A stretch of 64,000 bases of DNA from Verrucomicrobiota bacterium (GCA_016871415.1 VHDL01000002.1:62001-126000), one strand, 5' to 3'. Counted from the stretch's first letter, positions 37,980 through 47,217 are shown. Notes: generated by a model not told the origin, from the sequence alone. Translations and numbers: made by a program.

Positions 37980-39287
37980 GTGCCCTCGCTCCTGATCGCT
38001 AGAGCCGTGAATCCCGAGGTCGCCGTGTTCCTGGCGGTTTTCTCCCTCCTATGCCTCTGGCTGGCGATGCGAGCGGGCCGTCGCCGCCGTCTGCTCGACG
38101 ACACCCCGGTCTCGAAGGCGCTTAGCGTCTTCATCGGCGAGGTCGAGCTCGACGGCGTCTGCGTGCTGGAGAAGCCGCTCATCGCCTACGTCAGCGAGCG
38201 TCCCTGCGTGGCCTACCGCTGGTCCGTCGCGGAGCACTGGAGCCGTATGGTCACGGAGACCTACACCGATGACAAGGGCCGCACACGCACGCGGCAGGTT
38301 CGCCGTACGGGCTGGGACACGGTGGACGAGGGCGAGGAGGAGTCCGGCTTCTACCTCCGCGACGAGACCGGCTACGTCTGGGTCAACCCCGAGGGGGCGC
38401 AGTATGAATACGTCGAGATGTTCAGCCAGTCCGTGGAGCGCGATGATCCGCTCTACTACGGCAAGGGTCCCCGCGGCGCGGTGGAGGGCTCGACCGGTAC
38501 GCGGCTCTTCATCGAGCGCGGGATGCCCCTGGGCACGCGGCTCTTCGTGCGCGGGCGCGCCAGCGAGCGCACCGACGTGGTCGCGGCCCAGATTGCCCGA
38601 CACCCGGAGCAGGAGATGTTCATCATAACGCCGCGGGGCGAGGAGCGCCTGAGCTCCAGCAACGCGACCGCCTTCGTCTTGTGGACGCTCGCCGGCGCTT
38701 TCGCCGCCGCGGCTGCGGCCTTCCTCTTCATGGGCGTGGACGGCCTGCGCGGCGACGTGCCCGTCTCGGCCATCGCGGGCCTCGCGATCTACGGACTCCT
38801 TTTCTTCGTCGGCTGGGTCTGGATGGTCTTCAACAGCCTCGTGGGCGTGCGCAACCGCGTGACGCGGGCCCGCTCGCTCGTCGACGTCCAGCTGAAGCGC
38901 CGCGCTGACCTCATCCCGGCGCTCGCAGCCTGCTTGGCCGGATACCGCGCCCATGAGCGCGCGGTGCAGGAGGCCGTCGCGGCCCTGCGCGCGCAGTCGG
39001 GCTCCGGCGGGGTGAGCGCCATCGCGCCCTCGATCCTGGCGCTACAGGAGGTCTACCCCGACCTCGCCGCCGTGGAGTCCTTCACCGCGTTGAGCCGGGG
39101 GCTGGTCGAAACCGAGCAGCGCATCGCCCTCGCCCGCAACTTCCTGAACGACTCTGTGACGTTCCACAATGTCCGCATCGAGCGCGTGCCGGACCGGTTC
39201 GTCGCTGGGCTCGCCGGCATGCGTCCCGAGGAGCTCTTCCGTGCCGAGGGCTTCGAGCGCCTGCCCTCCGCGGTCCGCTTCGGCTGA
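37980..39287 (+). CDS. GIDE domain-LemA fusion membrane protein
   Basis: The 435-residue product starts with a membrane helix (VAVFLAVFSLLCLWLAMRAG). It then has a GIDE/BAM-like domain of about 170 residues, related to the non-RING part of the mitochondrial E3 ligase MUL1 (CVLEKPLIAYVSERPCVAYRWSVAE, VWVNPEGAQYEYVEMF). Two further helices and a C-terminal LemA-type helical bundle follow (VFNSLVGVRNRVTRARSLVDVQLKRRADLIPAL, LARNFLNDSVTFHNVRIERVPDRF). It starts at GTG (37980, or 38007). It interrupts the minus-strand lipid cluster and ends one base before the FAD oxidoreductase stop. Confidence 0.88.
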   Translation: MPSLLIARAVNPEVAVFLAVFSLLCLWLAMRAGRRRRLLDDTPVSKALSVFIGEVELDGVCVLEKPLIAYVSERPCVAYRWSVAEHWSRMVTETYTDDKGRTRTRQVRRTGWDTVDEGEEESGFYLRDETGYVWVNPEGAQYEYVEMFSQSVERDDPLYYGKGPRGAVEGSTGTRLFIERGMPLGTRLFVRGRASERTDVVAAQIARHPEQEMFIITPRGEERLSSSNATAFVLWTLAGAFAAAAAAFLFMGVDGLRGDVPVSAIAGLAIYGLLFFVGWVWMVFNSLVGVRNRVTRARSLVDVQLKRRADLIPALAACLAGYRAHERAVQEAVAALRAQSGSGGVSAIAPSILALQEVYPDLAAVESFTALSRGLVETEQRIALARNFLNDSVTFHNVRIERVPDRFVAGLAGMRPEELFRAEGFERLPSAVRFG

Positions 39288-40565
39288 TCAGGCCTCCCAA
39301 GCGTCGCGGCCGAGGAGGAACGAGGACAGCCGGTGGGCCGACCAGAGTCCGTCCTCGTGGAAGCCGTGCCTCTGCCAAGCGCCGACGAAGTGCGTGCGCG
39401 CCCCGGGCCTTTCGTTGAGCGCCCGCACCTCCGCCTGGGCGGCGATGCCCTCGCCGGTGAAGAGCGGGTGCTCGCAGGGGATGGTCCGGATGACCTTTTC
39501 CGGCGCGACCTGTTCGGGCCGGTTGATAGTGACGACGAAGTCGCCGCGGTCGGTCAGGCCCTGCAGGGAGTTCATCCAGTAGTGGGTTGAGGTCACCGGG
39601 CGGCCGTCCTCCCGCCAGGTGCGGCAGTTCCAGGAGGCCCGCGCCGACGGCGTGCGCGGCAGCGGTGACATGTCCGAGTGCACCACGGCCACGTTGCGGT
39701 TGTAAGGGAAGGCGCCGAGGATGCGGCGTTCCTCCCCGTCCGCGTCGACGAGCAGGCCCAGCGTGTCGTCGGCGTGCGTGGCCAGGATCACGCGGTCGAA
39801 GCGCTCCTCGCCGCCCGCATGCGTGACCGTCACGCCGTCCGCCGTCCGTCGCACCGCGGTGACCGCGCAGCCCGTCCGCACGTCGGCGGGACAGGCGGCG
39901 AGCAGCGCGTCGACGTACGTCCGGCTGCCGCCCTCCAGCGTGAGCCAGGGGTGCTGCGTGTTGAGTCCGAGGAAGCCGTGGTTGTGGAAGAAGCGCAGCA
40001 GCGCCGCCGCGGGAAAGCCGAGCATCTTCTCCGGCGGCGTCGACCACACCGCCGAGCTCATCGGTATCAGGTAGAGGTCGAGGAAGTCGCGGCCGAGTCC
40101 GCGCGCGGCGCACCATTCGCCGAGCGGAGTGCGTTCGGCCTCGGGCGTCTTCCAGCCCTCGGCGGCGAGGCGGTTGAACTTCGCGACCTGCATCAGGAAG
40201 CGCCAGAAGCGCGGCCGCAGCAGGTTCCGTTTCTGCGCGAAGAGGTGTCGCAGCGACGAGCCGCGCCACTCGGTGCCGGTGGGGTCGTGACGCACGGCGA
40301 AGGACATCGAGGTCGGCTTGGGCTTCACGCCGAGCTCCTTGAACAGACGGCAGAGGTGCGGGTAGGTCACCTCGTTGAAGACCATGAAGCCCACGTCCAT
40401 CGGGAGCTGCCGCCCCGTGCCCGGCTCATCGACCTCGATCGTGTGGGCGTGGCCGCCCGGCCGGCGGTCGGAGTCGAAGAGGGTCACCTGCGCGCGTTCC
40501 CGCAGGAAGCGCAGGCAGCCCAGGCCCGAGACGCCCGAGCCGACAATCGCGACCCGTTCAGGCAC
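39288..40565 (-). CDS. FAD-dependent oxidoreductase (flavin amine-oxidase family)
   Basis: The 425-residue product begins VPERVAIVGSGVSGLGCLRFL, a dinucleotide-binding site. It has the PGGHAHTI motif, VDVGFMVFNEVTYPHL and HPWLTLEGGSRTYVDAL, and a C-terminal FAD-contact segment. It is the group that co-occurs with DUF1365 and CFA synthase and acts on lipids rather than amines; desaturation of a methylated acyl chain is the inferred reaction. The GTG start overlaps the desaturase stop by eight bases, so both are translated from one message. Confidence 0.92.
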   Translation of the reverse strand: MPERVAIVGSGVSGLGCLRFLRERAQVTLFDSDRRPGGHAHTIEVDEPGTGRQLPMDVGFMVFNEVTYPHLCRLFKELGVKPKPTSMSFAVRHDPTGTEWRGSSLRHLFAQKRNLLRPRFWRFLMQVAKFNRLAAEGWKTPEAERTPLGEWCAARGLGRDFLDLYLIPMSSAVWSTPPEKMLGFPAAALLRFFHNHGFLGLNTQHPWLTLEGGSRTYVDALLAACPADVRTGCAVTAVRRTADGVTVTHAGGEERFDRVILATHADDTLGLLVDADGEERRILGAFPYNRNVAVVHSDMSPLPRTPSARASWNCRTWREDGRPVTSTHYWMNSLQGLTDRGDFVVTINRPEQVAPEKVIRTIPCEHPLFTGEGIAAQAEVRALNERPGARTHFVGAWQRHGFHEDGLWSAHRLSSFLLGRDAWEA

Positions 40566-41598
40566 TCGGTTCCGCCTCCTCCGCCGTGACCTCGCCGTCT
40601 TCACCCGCGGCCTCGGCGTAGACCGAGGCGGGCACCGGCTTGAGGCCCCAGATGAGGCCGGTCCAGGAGAGGGCCTTGAGGAGATACCAGGTAGGGTCGA
40701 ACTCCCACCAGAAGAATCCCTGGCGCACGGTGGCCTGGTACCGGTGGTGGTTGTTGTGCCAGCCCTCGCCGAGGGTGATCAGCGAGAGCAGCAGAGAGTT
40801 GCGGGAATCGTCCCCGGTTTGGAGGAAACGCCGCCGCCCGAACACGTGGGCGAGGGAGTTGATGCAGGCCGTACCATGGAAGAGCACGACGGTGGAAATC
40901 ACGCCCCAGACGAGCATCTGCGCCCCTGTCGTCGCCACGCCGGCGGACTCCAGCCAGGCGCCCGCCCCGAAGAGCGCGGCGAAGAAGATTACCGGCACGA
41001 ACACGTCGAAGCGGTTCAGGAACACGAGTTCGGGATATTTCGCCAGGTCCGGCACGCGCGCGTAGTCGGTGGGGAAGTTCCGCTTGGCGGTGATCCAGCC
41101 CACGTGCGACCACCAGAAGCCGTCCACCACGGGCGAATGCTTGTCCTCCGGGTCGTCGGAGTGGCGGTGGTGGTGGCGGTGGGTGGCCGCCCACCAGAGG
41201 GCGCCGCGCTGGACGGCGGTGGCGGTCCACAGGGCCATGATGAACTGGAAGGCCCGGGAGGTGGCGAAGGTCCGGTGGGAGAAGTAGCGGTGTAGGAAGC
41301 CGGTGATGGCGAACATCCGTACGAAGTAGAGGGCCGCCGCGGTCCAGACGGCCACGGGCGAGGCCCCGGTCCAGATCACCGCGAAACAGGCCAGATGCAG
41401 GAGGATGAAGGGGATGCAGCGGGCCCAGTCCACTTCCTTGGGGGCGGCCCGCATGGCTTCGGCCCCCTCCGGCAGGTGGTCGGCGTCGATCCACCGGACG
41501 AGGGTGGGAAGGGGTCCCTTGGGAGGGGCGCTGGGGGCTGATCCGGGCACCTGCCGACTAATAAAGGCACTCCGGCACTCCGCAACTGCTTTGACCAT
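40558..41598 (-). CDS. membrane-bound acyl-CoA/acyl-lipid desaturase
   Basis: A second di-iron desaturase, about 346 residues. The histidine boxes are HRYFSH, HRHHHRH and HNNHH, with NSLAHVFG between them and membrane helices around. The region before about residue 48 is poorly conserved; ATG at 41454 is an alternative start. It lacks the coiled-coil tail of the desaturase at 29876. It diverges from the ECF sigma gene, with about 60 bases between starts, so the sigma factor could control both directions. Confidence 0.93.
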   Translation of the reverse strand: MVKAVAECRSAFISRQVPGSAPSAPPKGPLPTLVRWIDADHLPEGAEAMRAAPKEVDWARCIPFILLHLACFAVIWTGASPVAVWTAAALYFVRMFAITGFLHRYFSHRTFATSRAFQFIMALWTATAVQRGALWWAATHRHHHRHSDDPEDKHSPVVDGFWWSHVGWITAKRNFPTDYARVPDLAKYPELVFLNRFDVFVPVIFFAALFGAGAWLESAGVATTGAQMLVWGVISTVVLFHGTACINSLAHVFGRRRFLQTGDDSRNSLLLSLITLGEGWHNNHHRYQATVRQGFFWWEFDPTWYLLKALSWTGLIWGLKPVPASVYAEAAGEDGEVTAEEAEPSA

Positions 41599-41658
41599 CC
41601 GGCGATGGCCGCTGAAAATGTCATTTCGGAGACAAATCCGACCCAACGCGCCGCTGAT

Positions 41659-42171
41659 ATGTCAGAGATGCCCGACACCCGAGTCTCCGGTGACTGGCGG
41701 GCCTGGTTCGCCGAACACGGCCCCAGGCTCCGTCTGATCGCGCGCAATTGGACCCGCTCGGACGCGGACGCGGACGATGTCGTGCAGGAGGCGTTCATCC
41801 GGTTCTGGAAGCACCAGCGTCACCTTCCCGGCGATCCGAACGCCCTCGTGGTCACCTCCATCCGTCGCGCCGCCCTCGACCTGATTCGCAGCTCCGACCG
41901 CCGCACGGTCCGTGAGAAGGCCGTGGCCGCCGACACGGACACCGTCGGCTGGTTCGAGCCGGAGGCCGACCCTCGGCTCAGGGTCCTGGCCGATTCGCTC
42001 GGCGCCCTCCCGGAGGAGCAGCGCGAGGTGGTCGTGCTCAAGACCTGGGGCGGACTGACTTTTGACCAGATCGGCGAACAGCTCTCGATTTCACCAAACA
42101 CCGCGGCCTCCCGGTGGCGCTATGCCATGGAGGCCCTGCGCAGACTCCTCACCGCCCGCACCCATGCCTGA
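41659..42171 (+). CDS. ECF-type RNA polymerase sigma factor
   Basis: The 170-residue product has sigma region 2 (ARNWTRSDADADDVVQEAFIRFWKH) and region 4 (LPEEQREVVVLKTWGGLTFDQIGEQLSISPNTAASRWRYAMEALRR), joined by a short linker, the ECF architecture. Upstream in-frame ATGs (from 41605) exist, but ECF sigma factors usually start shortly before region 2, so the ATG at 41659 is preferred. It is coupled to a putative membrane anti-sigma gene by an eight-base overlap and faces away from the desaturase/FAD oxidoreductase genes, its likely targets. Confidence 0.93.
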   Translation: MSEMPDTRVSGDWRAWFAEHGPRLRLIARNWTRSDADADDVVQEAFIRFWKHQRHLPGDPNALVVTSIRRAALDLIRSSDRRTVREKAVAADTDTVGWFEPEADPRLRVLADSLGALPEEQREVVVLKTWGGLTFDQIGEQLSISPNTAASRWRYAMEALRRLLTARTHA

Positions 42172-42706
42172 ACAGGACGAAGATATCGAACTCGCGCTGG
42201 CCGCCCTGCGCCCCCGCCCGCCCTCGGACGCGACGGTCCGCGCCGTCGCGGAGTCGCTCGACGCTCCCCGGCAGGAGCGTTCCAACGTGATCGTCTGGTT
42301 CTCCGGCCTCGCGGCGGCCGCGTGCCTCGCCCTGGCCTTCCTCGTGCTGCCGGAGGCTGAGCCCGTCGCCGAGGCCGCGGCTTTCGGCGCCGCTGAAAGC
42401 CGCTCCGGCCTCATGGGGGCCGCCCCCGCGCTCGACGTGACGGCCGCGCCGGCGGCCGGAGCGGGCCGCGGCTTCGGCGGAGGAGCCGCCAAGTCGGCCG
42501 CGCCTTATCGCCTGGTGTCCGCCCAGGTCTCCCCCTCCAGCCTCGAGATGCTGGAGCCCGTCCGGCTTCGTGACGGCACCTATGTCCGTCCGGTGCGCAT
42601 GCGTCGCGAGCATTCCACGCACTGGGAGACTCCGGGATCCGGCTCCAGGCTGGTCCGCTACCGCCCCGAGGAGCGCACGATTCTCCTTCCCCTCGAAACC
42701 TACTGA
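42164..42706 (+). CDS. single-pass membrane protein, putative anti-sigma factor
   Basis: The 180-residue product has a cytosolic N-terminal part of about 40 residues (DEDIELALAALRPRPPSDATVRAVAESL) and one membrane helix (IVWFSGLAAAACLALAFLVLP). A Gly/Ala linker and a periplasmic domain rich in Arg and aromatic residues follow (PVRLRDGTYVRPVRMRREHSTHWE). I see no ZAS zinc motif. Gene order, overlap with the sigma gene and topology suggest an anti-sigma factor; sequence alone does not prove it. Confidence 0.7.
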   Translation: MPEQDEDIELALAALRPRPPSDATVRAVAESLDAPRQERSNVIVWFSGLAAAACLALAFLVLPEAEPVAEAAAFGAAESRSGLMGAAPALDVTAAPAAGAGRGFGGGAAKSAAPYRLVSAQVSPSSLEMLEPVRLRDGTYVRPVRMRREHSTHWETPGSGSRLVRYRPEERTILLPLETY

Positions 42707-42736
42707 ACGGATCCGCCGATCCTTGACGCTCACCTT

Positions 42737-43798
42737 ATGAAGACCGCCATGTCCCTCCCGATTCCCCTCCACATGCTGCTGCTCGCGGGCTTGCTCGCGC
42801 CCGCCCATGCGTCCGACGCGTCCGCGTCCGGCACGAAGGCCTCCGAATCCTCCGCCGCTGCCAAGCCGGCCGCCCCCGCCGCCTACGCGGGACTGAACGC
42901 CCTGCCTCCCACCGACGAAGAGCGCGCCGCCCTCGGCGCCAAGCTGCCCGAAGGCGTCGGCCTGCGCGTGGGCGTCGTCGACCCCAAGGGTCCCGCCGTG
43001 GACCAGCTCCAGCCGGGCGACGTCCTGGTGCGTTTTGACGACCAGCTCCTCGTGAATTTCGACCAGTTCCGCTCGCTCGTGCAGATGCGTCGGCCGGGCG
43101 ACACGGTGAAGTTCTCGGTGCTGCGCAACGGCTCCGCCATGACCGTGCCCGTGCGTCTCGCCGTCCGTCCCCCGGGCGTGGAGGCTTCCGACTCTCCTCG
43201 CGGCAAGTCCGCGACCGCGGCCGACGCCCTGAAGAAGGACTCCGGCGGCGCGCGCACGATCCAGGTCGGCCCCGGCTTCGTCATCAACTTCCCCCCCAGC
43301 ACCGCCAACTTCCCCCCGGAGATCATGCAGCAGCTCGAGGAGCTGCAGGCGCGCGGCCTCTTCGCCCAGCCCGCCGCGGCGGCCGGAGCCCGCGCCCGCA
43401 AGGGGGCGGCGCGGGACGTCGAGGAGCCCGGCAAGGCCCGGCCCGGCGTGAGCGCGCGCTCCTCGCGCTCCTTCAGTTTCGGCATCGGCACCGGCCTGAC
43501 TTCGAGCTCCAGCACGCATCTCGTCGATGAGGCGGGATCGGTCACCGTCGAGGACAAGGACGGCAAGCGTCATGCGACGGTCAAGGACGCCGCCGGCGCG
43601 GTGCTGTTCGACGGTGACATCTCGACCGAGGCGCAGCGCGCCCAGCTGTCCGAAGACGTGCGTCGTCGGCTCAAGGCCGTGGAGGGCGCCGTGCTCAGCA
43701 AGCCCGCGATCCCCGGCGCGCCCGGCGCCGCTCCGGCGCCCGCGGCTCCCAAGTCCGCCGAAGAGCCGAAGAAGTTCGACCGCAAGAAGGGCGCCTGA
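42737..43798 (+). CDS. exported PDZ-domain protein
   Basis: The 353-residue product has a signal peptide (LHMLLLAGLLAPAHA) and a PDZ domain at about 55-140 (GLRVGVVDPKGPAVDQLQPGDVLVRFDDQLLVNFDQFRSLV and an RPGDTVKFSVLRNG strand). A long low-complexity region and an acidic/basic C-terminal part follow. No protease domain is present. Placed third in the sigma operon, it could bind a protease or present a signal to the membrane protein; this is inference. A palindrome after the stop may terminate the operon. Confidence 0.85.
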   Translation: MKTAMSLPIPLHMLLLAGLLAPAHASDASASGTKASESSAAAKPAAPAAYAGLNALPPTDEERAALGAKLPEGVGLRVGVVDPKGPAVDQLQPGDVLVRFDDQLLVNFDQFRSLVQMRRPGDTVKFSVLRNGSAMTVPVRLAVRPPGVEASDSPRGKSATAADALKKDSGGARTIQVGPGFVINFPPSTANFPPEIMQQLEELQARGLFAQPAAAAGARARKGAARDVEEPGKARPGVSARSSRSFSFGIGTGLTSSSSTHLVDEAGSVTVEDKDGKRHATVKDAAGAVLFDGDISTEAQRAQLSEDVRRRLKAVEGAVLSKPAIPGAPGAAPAPAAPKSAEEPKKFDRKKGA

Positions 43799-43803
43799 GG
43801 CAA

Positions 43804-43825
43804 GGACGTGATGGCCATCACGTCC
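43804..43825. repeat. dispersed palindrome, GTGAT/ATCAC family (copy 1)
   Basis: GGACGTGATGG followed directly by its reverse complement, 22 bases perfectly palindromic, six bases after the PDZ gene stop. The core is shared with 48926-48947 and 49019-49040. It may act as a transcript end or a REP-type element. Confidence 0.8.
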
Positions 43826-43872
43826 GTGGGCGGACGGACTTGATGCGGTCGGTGACCCTGCCTCTTCGTCGC

Positions 43873-44814
43873 TCAGCGCGGCGGCCCCTTCTTCTTGGGG
43901 GCGCCCTTCTTGCCGGCCTTGCCTCCCGGCCCTTCACCCATGCGCTTCGAGAACGAAGGATCCGGGGTGCCGCGGTGCGCGCGGGGGATGAACGGCCAGT
44001 CTTCCGTCAGCACGTAGTAATAGGTGCCCTTGGGGAATTCGGGCGTCGGTCCGGCGCGTCCGCCGAATTCATCCAGGTCTCCGGAGCCGGCCACGTATTC
44101 ATAGTCGAGGCCGAAGGAGCCGTCGGGCTGTCCGGAGGGCGCGTCGGCCCCGCCAGGCCGTGCCGTCTTCTTCAGCCGGTAGCTGCTCTTCATCGCGCGC
44201 ACCGGGCTGGTCGCGTCGTCGGCCTTGGCCGGGGCGTACACCGCGTAGACCGGGTGGCCGTCGGCGGCCCAGCCCACGTGCGTCATCTTCTTCTCTCCGC
44301 CGGAGAGCCGTTCGATGAGCAGCGTCGGCAGCCCGTGATAATGGTAGGCGCCGTTCGGCTGCACGTGCGCGTGGTTGGCGTCGAGTCCGAGGCCGGTGCG
44401 GATCCGGGGCGTGGTCCCCATCTCCGTGTTGCTGAGCAGGGCCTCGTAGCGCCAGGGGGATGAGCGGTCACCATCGTTGTAGATCTCCGCCGTGCCCGGG
44501 TCAAACACCACCCCGTTGAGCGCGACGCCCCAGAGCGAGCCCGGTCCCGGTCCGCGGGCTGGGGCGGAACCGGAGGAGGGGGCGGGCTTCAGGGGCACTT
44601 CGAAGCGGTAGCGCTGTTCCGTGATCTCGTGGGGGTTGCCCCGGTTAGGGAAGCGGGAGACCTTGTGGTCAGGCACGCCATTGGCCTCAATCACCCGCTT
44701 GTCGCCCGAGATTGTGACGGTCACCCGCGAGACGGCCGGGGGTTCCTGGTCGGCCGGAATCATGGGCGGCCCCGAGGCGGTCGAAAGGAGGAGGGCTGGG
44801 AGCAGCGGGTGCAT
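43873..44814 (-). CDS. exported YHYH-domain protein
   Basis: The 313-residue product has a signal peptide (MHPLLPALLLSTASG) and the YHYH domain: LWGVALNGVVFDPGTAEIYND, LDANHAHVQPNGAYHYHGLP and VGWAADGHPVYAVY. It ends in a Lys/Gly-rich tail (GKKGAPKKKGPPR). YHYH proteins are secreted and of unknown function; the His cluster suggests metal binding. It is divergent from the DUF420 gene. Confidence 0.87.
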   Translation of the reverse strand: MHPLLPALLLSTASGPPMIPADQEPPAVSRVTVTISGDKRVIEANGVPDHKVSRFPNRGNPHEITEQRYRFEVPLKPAPSSGSAPARGPGPGSLWGVALNGVVFDPGTAEIYNDGDRSSPWRYEALLSNTEMGTTPRIRTGLGLDANHAHVQPNGAYHYHGLPTLLIERLSGGEKKMTHVGWAADGHPVYAVYAPAKADDATSPVRAMKSSYRLKKTARPGGADAPSGQPDGSFGLDYEYVAGSGDLDEFGGRAGPTPEFPKGTYYYVLTEDWPFIPRAHRGTPDPSFSKRMGEGPGGKAGKKGAPKKKGPPR

Positions 44815-44891
44815 GCTGACGGAACCCCGACTCCGCCCCACCGGTTGCGGCCCGGGTTTGCCTTTCCCGACTCCCGGGGTCTTCTTACGCC

Positions 44892-45368
44892 ATGGCCAGC
44901 ACCACCGAAATCCTCTCCCGAGCCGTCGCTGGGCTCAACGCCCTCGCCACCGTCTTCCTCCTGGTCGGCATCTTCCGCATCAAGGCCGGCGACCGGGACG
45001 GGCACGGCAGGGCCATGAAGTGGGCCGTCCTGACTTCGGCCCTCTTCCTTGCCGTCTACCTCGCCTCCAAGGTCCACCTCTGGGTGGCCTTGGGTCGGAC
45101 TAACATCACCTACGCGCCGGACCCCGCCTCCTCATGGGCCGCCCTCAAGGGACTGTACCTCCTGATTCTGATTCCGCATGTCATCCTGGCCATCGTCGTC
45201 ACCCCATTCGTCCTGCGGTCGGTGTGGCTGGCCAAGGCCGGGCGCTTCGAGGAGCACAAGCGCCTCACCCGGTGGGTCTTCCCCGTCTGGCTCTACGTGT
45301 CCGTGACAGGCGTCATCGTCTGGGCTTTCATGGAGTTCAGCGGCTCCCTCGCACGGGCGGCCAGCTGA
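44892..45368 (+). CDS. DUF420-family membrane protein
   Basis: The 158-residue protein has four membrane helices with the DUF420 pattern HRxxMxxA-like [41 protein letters not shown] and [23 protein letters not shown], with conserved His residues. Relatives (CtaM in staphylococci) are linked to cytochrome oxidase maturation. No oxidase gene is visible here, so that role is only possible. Confidence 0.85.
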   Translation: MASTTEILSRAVAGLNALATVFLLVGIFRIKAGDRDGHGRAMKWAVLTSALFLAVYLASKVHLWVALGRTNITYAPDPASSWAALKGLYLLILIPHVILAIVVTPFVLRSVWLAKAGRFEEHKRLTRWVFPVWLYVSVTGVIVWAFMEFSGSLARAAS

Positions 45369-45419
45369 AGTTTTCCTCTCGCAGGGCGGGCCTTTCTCGC
45401 TATCTCTCGGCTCGACGAG

Positions 45420-45758
45420 ATGGAGCGCGAAGCCGACCAGTCGCCCACGCAGACCGAGAAGCTCATTCTCTGGTCACTTATTCTTCTGCTCTGCGTCGTC
45501 ACCGCAGCCGTGCTTTCCACGCATTCCGACGAAACCGACCGTCTGGCCGCCCTCCGCGCCTCCGAAGTCCAGAAGGAGCAGGTCAATGCCGCCCTCGAGC
45601 GCACGCGTGTGCAGACCGAGCGCTACATCAACCGCTTCACCACCGATCCGGAGTTCGTGCGCGACCAGGCGCGCGAACGGCTCGGGGTCGCCGAGTCCGG
45701 CGAGATTGTCATCCGTCTCGAAGGGCCCTCCGTGCGCGCCGCACAGCCCGCCCGCTGA
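45420..45758 (+). CDS. septum formation initiator (FtsB/DivIC)-like protein
   Basis: The 112-residue product has a short cytosolic N-terminus, one membrane helix ([19 protein letters not shown]), a coiled-coil segment ([21 protein letters not shown]) and the family's end motif [25 protein letters not shown]. Such proteins bridge FtsL and the FtsQ/FtsA divisome subunits. Gene order gives no cell-division neighbours, so the assignment rests on sequence pattern. Confidence 0.85.
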   Translation: MEREADQSPTQTEKLILWSLILLLCVVTAAVLSTHSDETDRLAALRASEVQKEQVNAALERTRVQTERYINRFTTDPEFVRDQARERLGVAESGEIVIRLEGPSVRAAQPAR

Positions 45759-45804
45759 GCGTTCCTCGCTTGCCTGCGCCCCCGTGCGCGGGCATTCCTC
45801 ACTC

Positions 45805-47211
45805 ATGCCCGCGAAGAAGAAGGCACAGGCCACCTGGGGCGGCCGGTTCAGCGCCGGTCCCGCCGAGCTGATGCTGCGCTTCGGGGAGTCCGTCTCGTTC
45901 GACCGCCGGCTGTGGGAGCAGGACATCCGGGGCTCCAAGGCCCACGCGACCATGCTGGCCGCCGCCGGCATCATCACCCGCCGGGAGCGTGACGCCATCG
46001 TCCGCGGCCTCGACGCCGTCGCGAAGGATATCCGCTCGGGCAGGTTCACCTGGAGCCGCGACCTAGAGGACGTGCACATGAACGTCGAGACCGCGCTGAC
46101 GAAGCGCGTGCCCGCCGCGGCCAAGCTGCACACCGCCCGCTCGCGCAACGACCAGGTCTCGACCGACGTCCATCTCTGGATCAAGGACCAGTGCGACGCG
46201 GCCGACGCCGCCCTCGTCTCCTTGCTGAAGACGCTCGTGAAGCTCGCCGAGGCCAACGCCGACGTGATCCTCCCGGGCTACACGCACCTGCAGCGCGCCC
46301 AGCCCGTCTCCGCCGCCCATCACCTGCTCGCCTACGCCGAAATGTTCGGCCGCGACCGCACGCGTCTCGCTGCCGCTAAGGTCTCGGCTAATCGGTGCCC
46401 GCTCGGCTCCGGCGCCATCGCCGGCACCACGCTGCCCATCCGCCGCGAGCTGACCGCGAAGCTGCTCGGCTTCGTCGACGCCAAGGGCCGTCCGCAGGTC
46501 ACGCGTAATTCCATGGATGCCGTCGCCGACCGTGACGCGGCCACCGAGTTCTGCTTCGCCGCCGCCCTCTGCGGCGTGCACCTCTCCCGCCTGGCCGAGG
46601 ACATGGTGCTGTGGTCCTCCGCCGAGTTCGGCTTCGCCCGCGTGCCCGACGCCTTCTCCACCGGCTCCTCGCTGATGCCGCAGAAGCGCAATCCCGACTC
46701 CATGGAACTGCTCCGTGGCAAAGCCGCGCGCTTCCAGGCCTCGCTCACGCACCTGCTTTCGCTCACCAAGGGCCTGCCGCTCACCTACAACCGCGACCTG
46801 CAGGACGACAAGCCGCCGCTCTTCGACGCGGCCGACCAGCTCCTGCTCTCGCTCGCCGTCGCCGACGCAACGCTGGCCGGCACGAAGTTTGACCGGGCCC
46901 GCTGCCTCGCCGCCGCGTCCGATCCCACGCTCCTCGCCACGGACCTCGCCGACTGGCTCGTCCGCAAGGGCGTGCCTTTTCGCCACGCCCATCACGCGGT
47001 CGGCCGCCTCGTGGCGCTCGCCGAGAAGTCCGGCGTGCCGCTCGACCGTCTCTCCGACACCGCCGCGCTGACGGCCGACAAGGCCTTCACGAAGGGCTGG
47101 CGCGAGGTCTTCAGCCTGAAGCGCGGCTTCGCCGCGCGCGAGAACGCGGGCATGCCGGGTCCGAAGGCCGTCGCCCGCGAGATCGCCCGCTGGGAAAAGG
47201 CGCTGCGCTGA
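45805..47211 (+). CDS. argH: argininosuccinate lyase
   Basis: ArgH cleaves argininosuccinate to arginine and fumarate. The 468-residue product has [41 protein letters not shown], the family signature [23 protein letters not shown] and [15 protein letters not shown]. The catalytic Ser sits in the [12 protein letters not shown] loop. The ATG giving [13 protein letters not shown] is used. A LysE-type exporter gene follows after six bases, perhaps linking synthesis and export of arginine. Confidence 0.98.
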   Translation: MPAKKKAQATWGGRFSAGPAELMLRFGESVSFDRRLWEQDIRGSKAHATMLAAAGIITRRERDAIVRGLDAVAKDIRSGRFTWSRDLEDVHMNVETALTKRVPAAAKLHTARSRNDQVSTDVHLWIKDQCDAADAALVSLLKTLVKLAEANADVILPGYTHLQRAQPVSAAHHLLAYAEMFGRDRTRLAAAKVSANRCPLGSGAIAGTTLPIRRELTAKLLGFVDAKGRPQVTRNSMDAVADRDAATEFCFAAALCGVHLSRLAEDMVLWSSAEFGFARVPDAFSTGSSLMPQKRNPDSMELLRGKAARFQASLTHLLSLTKGLPLTYNRDLQDDKPPLFDAADQLLLSLAVADATLAGTKFDRARCLAAASDPTLLATDLADWLVRKGVPFRHAHHAVGRLVALAEKSGVPLDRLSDTAALTADKAFTKGWREVFSLKRGFAARENAGMPGPKAVAREIARWEKALR

Positions 47212-47217
47212 CCGCCG

